A DNA stretch of 64,000 nucleotides from Serpentinimonas barnesii (GTDB taxonomy: Bacteria; Pseudomonadota; Gammaproteobacteria; Burkholderiales; Burkholderiaceae_C): contig NZ_BAWN01000006.1 of assembly GCF_000696225.1 (NCBI RefSeq), positions 62,001-126,000 of the forward strand, written 5' to 3'. Under the pieces are notes generated by a model that saw only the letters and a program-made list of their open reading frames with translations, ran no database searches and was not told the DNA's origin. Positions 58,069 through 64,000 of the stretch are shown piece after piece. How positions within the stretch are numbered: the stretch's first letter is position 1; each line of letters begins with the position of its first letter. The position numbers and the translations under genes are program-made.

Positions 58069-58413
58069 CTAACCCATGCCCAGCACGCGCAGCAGCGCGC
58101 GCCCGATGGCGTCCAGATCGTTGGGGCTCAAGTGCCCGATGCGGCGCTGCAAGCGGCTTTTGTCCACACAGCGGATGTGTTCGATGCGCGCCTTGGAATT
58201 GCTGCCCGCCGAGGGCACTGCGACCAGCAAGGGAAAGCGCGCTGCCTCGGGGGTGGAAGTCAGGGGCACGACAACGACGGTGCGCCGGCTGCGGTTGATG
58301 CTGCCCAGCGACAGCAGCACGCAGGGCCGGGTTTTGGCGATTTCGCTGCCGCGCACCGGATCGAGCTCAACCCAGTACACCGTGCCGCGTTCGAGCGCGT
58401 CGGCCTGCGTCAC
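58069..58413 (-). CDS. MazF/PemK-type endoribonuclease toxin
   Basis: A 114-residue toxin of the CcdB/MazF fold. ERGTVYWVELDPVRGSEIAK followed by TRPCVLLS is the family start with the catalytic Arg region, and VVVVPLTSTPEA is the second strand motif. Its GTG start overlaps the antitoxin stop by four bases (GTGA). The frame is open 18 codons upstream, inside the antitoxin gene. It would cut mRNA at short sequences when antitoxin is lost. It converges on pccB with 16 bp between stops. Confidence 0.9.
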   Translation of the reverse strand: MTQADALERGTVYWVELDPVRGSEIAKTRPCVLLSLGSINRSRRTVVVVPLTSTPEAARFPLLVAVPSAGSNSKARIEHIRCVDKSRLQRRIGHLSPNDLDAIGRALLRVLGMG

Positions 58414-58769
58414 CGCTGGGCTTGGGGCGGGGCCGCTGGCGTGTCGAGTTCGGCCTGGGCGGCGCAAAACTCGCGCTCAAAGGTGGCCCGATCAAAGTCG
58501 GGGTCTGCCAGTTCGACCGCTGGCGTGAGCCCGCTGCGCACCCATTCCTCGCCCTCACGCGCCAAAACGGGGTGCGTGGCCTCCATCTGGTTCATGTATG
58601 CGCAGGCCGCCAGCAGTTGCGCCTCCTCCCGGTCCAGCGCCTGGCGCACCAGATCGACCAAAAACCGGTTGCGCTGCCGTGGTGCAACCGCCCGCGCCAG
58701 CCGGACGGCGAGCTCATCGGGCAGGCGCAGCAGCACCTGCTTGGGGTGGAGGCTTGGAGTGCTTGGCAT
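58410..58769 (-). CDS. Antitoxin partner of the MazF-like toxin
   Basis: A 119-residue protein upstream of and overlapping the toxin gene. KQVLLRLPDELAVRLARAV resembles a ribbon-helix-helix strand and helix, and RNRFLVDLVRQALDREEAQL the second helix. The rest is acidic and helical and probably binds the toxin. It is recognised mainly by context. Its start overlaps the palindrome TTGGCATAAGCCAA. It is divergent from pccA across only 47 bp. Confidence 0.82.
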   Translation of the reverse strand: MPSTPSLHPKQVLLRLPDELAVRLARAVAPRQRNRFLVDLVRQALDREEAQLLAACAYMNQMEATHPVLAREGEEWVRSGLTPAVELADPDFDRATFEREFCAAQAELDTPAAPPQAQR

Positions 58770-58776
58770 AAGCCAA
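58763..58776. promoter_or_regulatory. Palindrome over the antitoxin start, in the pccA promoter region
   Basis: TTGGCATAAGCCAA has perfect five-base arms and overlaps the antitoxin ATG. The same TTGGCA can act on the plus strand as a -35 box, with GATAAC (58786-58791) 17 bp downstream as a weak -10 for pccA. A toxin-antitoxin complex bound here could therefore affect pccA expression. Confidence 0.45.
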
Positions 58777-58816
58777 TGCTATCAAGATAACAATTTGTAC
58801 GCAAGAGGTGTCAACC

Positions 58817-60919
58817 ATGTTTAACAAGATATTGATCGCCAATCGAGGTGAAATCGCCTGCCGCGTCATCGCGACGGCGCGCAAAATGGGCATTGCCACG
58901 GTGGCGGTGTATTCCGAGGCCGACCGCGAGGCGCGCCACGTCAAGCTGGCCGACGAGGCGGTGTTGTTGGGCCCGGCCCCGAGCCGGGAATCGTATCTGG
59001 TGGCCGACAAGCTCATCGCCGCCGCCAAGGCCACGGGGGCGCAGGCCATACACCCCGGCTACGGCTTTTTGAGCGAAAACGAAGACTTTGCGCGCCGCTG
59101 CGAGGCCGAGGGCATTGTGTTCATCGGCCCCAAGGCGCACAACATCGCCGCCATGGGCGACAAGATCGCCTCCAAAAAGCTGGCGCAGGCGGCGGGCGTG
59201 AGCACCATCCCCGGTTACAACGACGTGATCGAAAGCCCGCAGCAGGCGGTGCAGATCGCGCGCGGCATTGGCTATCCCGTCATGATCAAGGCCAGCGCCG
59301 GTGGCGGCGGCAAGGGGCTGCGCGTGGCCTACTCCGACCAAGAGGCGCTGGAAGGCTTTGTGGCCTGCCAAAACGAGGCGCGCAACAGCTTTGGCGACGA
59401 CCGCATCTTCATCGAAAAATTTGTGCAAGAGCCGCGCCACATCGAAATCCAGGTGCTGGGCGATGCGCACGGCCACGTGATCTACCTGGGCGAGCGCGAA
59501 TGCTCGATCCAGCGCCGGCACCAAAAGGTGATCGAGGAGGCGCCTTCGCCCTTTATCAGCGAGGCCACGCGGCGCGCCATGGGCGAGCAGGCGGTGGCGC
59601 TGGCGCAGGCGGTGCAGTACCAGAGCGCGGGCACGGTGGAGTTTGTGGTGGGCAAGGAGCAGGATTTTTATTTCCTCGAAATGAACACCCGCTTGCAGGT
59701 GGAGCACCCGGTGACGGAGTGCATCACTGGGCTCGATCTGGTGGAGCTGATGATCCGCGTCGCCGCGGGCGAGCCGCTGCCCCTGACGCAAGCGCAGGTG
59801 CAGCGCCAGGGCTGGGCGATTGAGTGCCGCATCAACGCCGAAGACCCGTTTCGCAACTTCCTGCCCTCGACCGGGCGGCTGGTGCGCTTTAACCCGCCCG
59901 AGCAGACGCTGTTTGCGGCGGGGCCCGCACAGCCCCAAAATCGCGCGGGCTCTGAGCCTGCAGCCGGGCAAGAGCCAGCAGCCTTTGGCGGCGTGCGCGT
60001 TGACACTGGGGTGTTCGAGGGCGGCGAAATCCCGATGTATTACGACTCGATGATCGCCAAGCTGATCGTGCACGGCCGCGACCGCGCCGACGCGATTGCG
60101 CGCATGCGCGAGGCGCTCAATGGCTTTGTGATACGCGGCATCAACAGCAACATCCCGTTCCAGTCGGCCCTGCTGGCGCACCCGGATTTCGTCTCGGGGC
60201 AGTTCAACACCGGCTTCATCGCGCAGCACTACGCCCAGGGTTTTCGCGCCGAGGATGTGCCGCACCCCGACCCGGATTTTCTGATCGCTCTGGCCGCCTT
60301 CGTGCGCCGCAAGAGCCGCGAGCGCGCGACCGGCATTTCGGGCCAGTTGCCGGGCTATGGCGTGAAGGTGGGGCAAGATTACGTGGTCATCAGCCTGGCG
60401 GCCGATGGCGCGCACCGCTACACCCCGGTGCACGTGGACGAGTTTGTGGGTGAAACCGGCTACGCCTCGGTGCACGTGGGCGCGCGGCACTACCAGATCC
60501 ACTCGCCTTCGCGCTTGAACGACATTGTCGTCAGCGGCCAATGCAACCGCCAGCCTTTCACGGCGCAGATTGAGCGCGGCGCGTCGAACAACCCGCTGGC
60601 GCTGGTGTTGCAGCACAACGGCACCCGGCTGCAGGCGATGGTGGTGTCGCCGCGCATGGCCGAGCTGCACCGGATCATGCCCTTCAAGCAGCCGCCCGAC
60701 ATGAGCCGCTTCGTGCTCTCGCCCATGCCGGGGCTGCTGGTGGACGTGGCGGTGCAGCCGGGCCAGAAGGTGCAGGCGGGCGAGCGGGTGGCGGTGATCG
60801 AGGCCATGAAAATGGAAAACGTGCTGTTTGCCGCCGCCGACGGCGTGGTGGCCAAGGTGCTGGCGGCCAAGGGCGAGAGCCTGGTGGTGGACCAGCCGAT
60901 CGTGGAGTTCGAGAAATGA
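58817..60919 (+). CDS. pccA: Propionyl-CoA carboxylase, alpha subunit (biotin carboxylase and biotin carrier)
   Basis: A 700-residue subunit that carboxylates its own biotin with ATP and bicarbonate. The biotin carboxylase part begins [20 protein letters not shown]; the ATP-grasp loop is [14 protein letters not shown] and the catalytic region is [20 protein letters not shown] and [14 protein letters not shown]. The C-terminal biotinyl domain has EAMKMEN with the biotinylated Lys about 35 residues from the end. ATG 58817 is chosen; AAGAGGTG lies just upstream, and an earlier GTG (58808) is inside that site. It pairs with PccB. Confidence 0.95.
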   Translation: MFNKILIANRGEIACRVIATARKMGIATVAVYSEADREARHVKLADEAVLLGPAPSRESYLVADKLIAAAKATGAQAIHPGYGFLSENEDFARRCEAEGIVFIGPKAHNIAAMGDKIASKKLAQAAGVSTIPGYNDVIESPQQAVQIARGIGYPVMIKASAGGGGKGLRVAYSDQEALEGFVACQNEARNSFGDDRIFIEKFVQEPRHIEIQVLGDAHGHVIYLGERECSIQRRHQKVIEEAPSPFISEATRRAMGEQAVALAQAVQYQSAGTVEFVVGKEQDFYFLEMNTRLQVEHPVTECITGLDLVELMIRVAAGEPLPLTQAQVQRQGWAIECRINAEDPFRNFLPSTGRLVRFNPPEQTLFAAGPAQPQNRAGSEPAAGQEPAAFGGVRVDTGVFEGGEIPMYYDSMIAKLIVHGRDRADAIARMREALNGFVIRGINSNIPFQSALLAHPDFVSGQFNTGFIAQHYAQGFRAEDVPHPDPDFLIALAAFVRRKSRERATGISGQLPGYGVKVGQDYVVISLAADGAHRYTPVHVDEFVGETGYASVHVGARHYQIHSPSRLNDIVVSGQCNRQPFTAQIERGASNNPLALVLQHNGTRLQAMVVSPRMAELHRIMPFKQPPDMSRFVLSPMPGLLVDVAVQPGQKVQAGERVAVIEAMKMENVLFAAADGVVAKVLAAKGESLVVDQPIVEFEK

Positions 60920-61491
60920 ACCCCCACGCTACACCGCTGCGCGGTTCGCTGCCCCCCGAGGGGGCTGATCCGGCTTGGGGCGGCCCGGCGCCGGACCTGA
61001 GCCCCCACGCTGCACCGCTGCCCCCCGAGGAGGGCCGCCCCTTCAAGGTGCTGGGCGTGCAGCAAATCGCCATCGGCGCGCCCGACAAGCAGCGCCTGCA
61101 CACCCTGTGGGTGCAGCTGCTGGGCCTGCCGGTCACGGGCCACTTTCGCAGCGAGCGCGAAAACGTCGAGGAAGACATCTGCACCATCGGCCGCGGGGTG
61201 CACGCGGTGGAAGTCGATCTGATGCAGCCCATCGACGCGCAGGCCAAACCGGCGGTGCACACCACGCCGCTCAACCACATCGGGCTGTGGGTGGACGATT
61301 TGCCGCGCGCCGTCGAGTGGCTCACGGCGCAGGGCGTGCGTTTTGCCCCCGGTGGCATCCGCAAAGGCGCGGCCGGCTTCGACATCTGCTTCATGCACCC
61401 CAAGGCCAGTGCCGAGTTCCCATTTTCCGGCGAAGGCGTGCTGATCGAGCTGGTGCAGGCGCCGCCGGAGGTGATTGCGGCGCTGGCTTGA
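60916..61491 (+). CDS. VOC-family protein, probable methylmalonyl-CoA epimerase
   Basis: A 191-residue frame with a vicinal-oxygen-chelate domain from residue 43 ([20 protein letters not shown]). [20 protein letters not shown] and [16 protein letters not shown] with [11 protein letters not shown] resemble methylmalonyl-CoA epimerases; likely metal ligands are Gln/His/Glu in these strands. Epimerase activity is just the step needed between PCC, which makes the S isomer, and the mutase, which uses the R isomer. Residues 3-40 are encoded by two REP-like repeats and are not family sequence. No ATG follows them, so the repeat-derived start that overlaps the pccA stop (ATGA) may be used. Confidence 0.8.
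   Translation: MNPHATPLRGSLPPEGADPAWGGPAPDLSPHAAPLPPEEGRPFKVLGVQQIAIGAPDKQRLHTLWVQLLGLPVTGHFRSERENVEEDICTIGRGVHAVEVDLMQPIDAQAKPAVHTTPLNHIGLWVDDLPRAVEWLTAQGVRFAPGGIRKGAAGFDICFMHPKASAEFPFSGEGVLIELVQAPPEVIAALA
60920..61044 (+). repeat. REP-like repeats inside a coding region, copies D1 and D2
   Basis: CCCCCACGCT...CCGCTG, the core GCTGCCCCCCGAGGGGGC and CTTGGGGCGGCCCGGC at 60920-60999 are a full unit in the same orientation as copy A. A second, partial unit (from about 61001) repeats the CCCCCACGCTGCACCGCTG and CCCCCCGAGG parts. Both lie in frame within the epimerase-like gene and encode its first 40 or so residues. Confidence 0.88.
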
Positions 61492-61563
61492 GGTAAAACC
61501 CGGCCTAGTCAAAAACCGCTGCGGCTGCCAAACTATGCCCATTTCGCACTTCACGGGGTTTAC

Positions 61564-61830
61564 ATGAACGGTTTTACGGTTTCGCGCTTTCCCGCTGCGC
61601 TGCGGGCCTTGACCTTGCTTGTGAGCGCGCTGCTGTTGACGGCTTGCGCCAGCGTCAACCTCGGGGTGTCGGTGCCCCTGGGGCGCGGCGCCTCGGTGGG
61701 GGTGGGTGTGGGCAGCGACGGGCGGGTGGGCGTGGGCGTGGGGGTTTCGGTGGGGGTGGGCAGTGTCAACGTGGGCACCAGCGGTCAGCTTCCTGTCAAG
61801 CAATCGTCCGACACTGCACCCCAAAATTAG
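61564..61830 (+). CDS. Small glycine/valine-rich putative lipoprotein
   Basis: An 88-residue protein with a lipoprotein signal: a basic start, the hydrophobic stretch LRALTLLVSALLL and the lipobox LLTAC with Cys near residue 28. The mature part is mostly Gly and Val (SVGVGVGSDGRVGVGVG) and resembles no domain I know. GGGG precedes the ATG. It stands alone between the epimerase-like gene and sucA. It may be a real small outer-membrane lipoprotein; the low complexity limits confidence. Confidence 0.6.
   Translation: MNGFTVSRFPAALRALTLLVSALLLTACASVNLGVSVPLGRGASVGVGVGSDGRVGVGVGVSVGVGSVNVGTSGQLPVKQSSDTAPQN
61698..61760 (+). other. G-tract cluster with G-quadruplex potential
   Basis: About ten runs of three to five G residues separated by one to seven bases lie in the lipoprotein coding strand. 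Such spacing satisfies common G-quadruplex rules in both DNA and mRNA. It also explains the Gly/Val bias of the protein. Confidence 0.6.
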
Positions 61831-61962
61831 GTTGACTGGCTGTTATTGCGCTCATTCAGGGCGACACCAAGCCCCCTGAGGGACGGTGTCCGGCAGCACC
61901 CCAAGATCCAGGAGACAAGCACAAATTTTTCCCTAAAGCCCGCTAACGGTGGCACAATAGGA

Positions 61963-62072
61963 GGCTGCACAGGCCATTTTGGCCCGTGTCGCATCCGCCA
62001 ATCGGTGCAGCCGTGTCGCGGAAGGTTTTCAACCCACTTGTGTTTCCTGCAGGGAAACCGAAGGCGAGCGAT
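61963..62072 (+). ncRNA. Structured sucA leader, candidate sucA RNA motif
   Basis: Directly upstream of sucA, GGCTGCAC (61963-61970) and GTGCAGCC (62005-62012) form an eight-base-pair outer stem enclosing GGCC-ATTTT-GGCC (61972-61984). A second hairpin, GTTTCC-TGCAG-GGAAAC (62042-62058), ends just before the purine-rich ribosome binding region (AAGGCGAG, 62061-62068). A conserved cis-regulatory RNA called the sucA motif is known in this position only in Burkholderiales. The identity is inferred from place and fold, not from a model search. The bases between 61831 and 61962 show nothing else recognisable. Confidence 0.6.
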
Positions 62073-62075
62073 CTC

Positions 62076-64000
62076 ATGAATCAGACCTCTGGCGTCTACC
62101 AAGCCTATCAAGGCAATTCGTACCTGTTCGGCGGCAACGCGCCCTATGTCGAGGAGATGTACGAAAACTACCTCGCCGACCCGACCTCGGTGCCCGACTC
62201 GTGGCGCGGCTACTTCGACGCCCTCCAGCACGTGCCCGCACTTGATGGCACCGATGCGCGCGACGTGCCACACTTGCCCGTCATCAACGCTTTTGCCGAG
62301 CGCGCCAAGCAGGGTGTGACGCAGGTGGTGGTGGCCTCCGGCGCCAGCCCAGAACTGGCGCGCAAGCAGGTGTTCTCGCAGCAGCTTATTGCCGCCTACC
62401 GCAATGTGGGCCAGCGCTGGGCCGACCTCGATCCGCTCAAACGCGCCGAGCGCGAAGCCATCCCCGACCTCGATCCGGCCTTCTACGGCTTCACCGACGC
62501 CGACCAGGAAACGGTTTTTAGCACCAACAACACCTTTTTCCGGCGCGAGACCATGCCGCTGCGCGAGCTGCTCAACGCGCTGCGCGAAACCTACTGCGGC
62601 TCCATCGGAGCCGAGTTCATGTACCTCACCGACCAGACGCAAAAGCGCTGGTGGCAAGAGCGGCTCGAGGGCATCCGCAGCAAGCCCAATTTCAGCGCCG
62701 ACGAGAAAAAACACATCCTCGACCGGCTCACCGCTGCCGAAGGCCTTGAGCGCTTCCTGCACACCAAATACGTGGGCCAAAAACGCTTCTCGCTCGAAGG
62801 CGGCGAGAGCTTCATCGTGGCCATCGACCGGGTCATCCAGCAGGCCGGGGCCAAGGGCGTGCAAGAGATCGTGATCGGCATGGCGCACCGCGGCCGCCTC
62901 AATGTGCTGGTCAACACCTTGGGCAAAATGCCCAAAGATTTGTTTGCCGAATTCGACCACACCGCCCCCGAAGACCTGCCCGCGGGCGACGTGAAGTACC
63001 ACCAAGGCTTTAGCTCCGACGTCTCCACCCCCGGCGGCCCGGTGCATTTGAGCCTGGCTTTCAACCCCTCGCACCTGGAAATCGTCAACCCGGTGGTCGA
63101 GGGCTCGGTGCGCGCGCGCATGGACCGCCGCGGCGACACCAAGGGCCAGCAGGTGCTGCCCATTCTGGTGCACGGCGACGCCGCCATCGCCGGCCAGGGC
63201 GTGGTGCAAGAAACGCTGGCGCTGGCGCAAACGCGCGGCTACTCCACCGGCGGCACGGTGCACATCGTCATCAACAACCAGATTGGTTTCACCACCTCCG
63301 ACCCGCGCGACGCCCGCTCGACCCTGTACTGCACCGACATCGTCAAGATGATCGAAGCGCCGGTGCTGCACGTCAACGGCGACGACCCGGAAGCCGTGGC
63401 ACTGGCGGCGCAACTGGCAATCGAATACCGCATGACCTTCTCCAAGGATGTGGTGATCGACATCGTCTGCTTTCGCAAGCTCGGCCACAACGAGCAAGAC
63501 ACCCCGGCCCTCACCCAGCCGCTGATGTACAAGAAAATCGCCCAACACCCCGGCACGCGCAAGCTCTACGCCGACAAGCTGGCGGCGCAAGGCTTGGGCG
63601 AAACCTTGGGCGACGACATGATCAAGGCCTACCGGGCCGCCCTCGACGAAGGCCGGCACACGGTGGACCCGGTGCTGACCAACTTCAAGAGCAAGTTTGC
63701 CGTGGACTGGGCCCCGTTCCTAGGCAAAAAGTGGAGCGATGCGGCCGACACCGCCATTCCGCTGTCCGAGTGGAAGCGGCTGGCCGAGCGCATCACCACC
63801 CTGCCTGCCAGCGTGACCCCGCATCAACTGGTCAAAAAAGTCTATGCCGACCGGGCCGAGATGGGGCGCGGCGAGCTCAACGTCGATTGGGGCATGGGCG
63901 AGCACATGGCCTTCGCGTCGCTGGTGGCCAGTGGCTATGCGGTGCGCCTGTCGGGCGAAGACTGCGGCCGTGGCACCTTCACGCACCGGCATGCCGTGAT
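62076..64000 (+). CDS. sucA: 2-oxoglutarate dehydrogenase E1 component, N-terminal part
   Basis: The first 641 codons of the thiamine diphosphate-dependent E1 subunit; the gene continues beyond the window. The N-terminal E2-interacting segment holds NSYLFGGNAPYVEEMYENYL and FYGFTDADQETVF. The cofactor domain has VIGMAHRGRLNVLVNTLGK, HLSLAFNPSHLEIVNPVVEG, VIINNQIGFTTSDPRDARS and VIDIVCFRKLGHNEQDTPAL, all expected for SucA. It decarboxylates 2-oxoglutarate and passes succinyl groups to SucB. The ATG at 62076 follows AAGGCGAG and a folded leader. Confidence 0.97.
   Translation, partial: MNQTSGVYQAYQGNSYLFGGNAPYVEEMYENYLADPTSVPDSWRGYFDALQHVPALDGTDARDVPHLPVINAFAERAKQGVTQVVVASGASPELARKQVFSQQLIAAYRNVGQRWADLDPLKRAEREAIPDLDPAFYGFTDADQETVFSTNNTFFRRETMPLRELLNALRETYCGSIGAEFMYLTDQTQKRWWQERLEGIRSKPNFSADEKKHILDRLTAAEGLERFLHTKYVGQKRFSLEGGESFIVAIDRVIQQAGAKGVQEIVIGMAHRGRLNVLVNTLGKMPKDLFAEFDHTAPEDLPAGDVKYHQGFSSDVSTPGGPVHLSLAFNPSHLEIVNPVVEGSVRARMDRRGDTKGQQVLPILVHGDAAIAGQGVVQETLALAQTRGYSTGGTVHIVINNQIGFTTSDPRDARSTLYCTDIVKMIEAPVLHVNGDDPEAVALAAQLAIEYRMTFSKDVVIDIVCFRKLGHNEQDTPALTQPLMYKKIAQHPGTRKLYADKLAAQGLGETLGDDMIKAYRAALDEGRHTVDPVLTNFKSKFAVDWAPFLGKKWSDAADTAIPLSEWKRLAERITTLPASVTPHQLVKKVYADRAEMGRGELNVDWGMGEHMAFASLVASGYAVRLSGEDCGRGTFTHRHAV

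Noticed and set aside
61827-63659. Minus-strand frame of 610 codons opposite sucA
   Set aside because: Antisense shadow of sucA; it also crosses the structured leader.

Overview
The window is a high-GC chromosomal segment of a betaproteobacterium, most likely a member of the Comamonadaceae (Burkholderiales). The grounds are gene order and gene types: the protocatechuate 4,5-cleavage block has the order known as pmdEFDABC from Comamonas, a GC-rich palindromic repeat of a kind I associate with this family is scattered between genes, and sucA has a folded leader in the place where the Burkholderiales sucA RNA motif occurs. I cannot name the genus.

Layout. 1-4.7 kb: protocatechuate meta-cleavage genes (hydratase, aldolase, lactonase, dioxygenase alpha and beta, semialdehyde dehydrogenase). 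4.8-5.6 kb: a glutathione transferase. 5.7-15.1 kb, minus strand: ppc, pgi, eda, edd, pgl and zwf, that is, the Entner-Doudoroff pathway with its branch enzymes, read from a zwf promoter region carrying a near-perfect HexR-type palindrome. 15.2-17.4 kb: a TctE/TctD-like two-component system closed by an intrinsic terminator. 17.6-24.8 kb: a Gts-type sugar ABC transporter, a Gfo/Idh/MocA oxidoreductase, glucokinase and the HexR repressor. 25-32.4 kb: transaldolase, shikimate dehydrogenase, a vapBC module, a DODA-type dioxygenase, a thioesterase, asparaginase, adk, kdsB and a Trm112-like protein. 32.4-35.2 kb: dnaX, ybaB, recR. 35.3-41 kb: a sulfide:quinone reductase-like enzyme and pstSCAB. 41-47.1 kb: NAD-dependent DNA ligase, glnD, map. 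47.15-48.42 kb: a very small island remnant between a tRNA-Arg gene and a copy of its 3' half, holding an integrase remnant and a phd/vapC pair. 48.5-51.8 kb: a PAS-GGDEF-EAL protein and a GntR regulator. 51.9-61.5 kb: the propionyl-CoA to succinyl-CoA genes (mutase, MeaB, PccB, PccA, epimerase-like protein), interrupted by two toxin-antitoxin modules. 61.6-64 kb: a small lipoprotein and sucA, which runs off the end.

How it fits together. Sugar enters through GtsABCD, is phosphorylated by Glk and goes to pyruvate and glyceraldehyde-3-phosphate through Zwf, Pgl, Edd and Eda. HexR probably responds to the pathway intermediate KDPG. Aromatic acids enter as protocatechuate and end as pyruvate and oxaloacetate. 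Propionyl-CoA is carboxylated, epimerised and rearranged to succinyl-CoA next to sucA of the TCA cycle. All three routes feed central carbon metabolism.

The points most worth a second look are an A9 tract in dnaX placed where slippage would give a gamma-sized product; the tRNA-Arg island remnant with a D-arm-less tRNA copy; four toxin-antitoxin modules, two of them inside the propionate cluster and one followed by a coupled second PIN-like nuclease gene; a REP-like repeat translated as the N-terminus of the epimerase-like protein; and the structured sucA leader.
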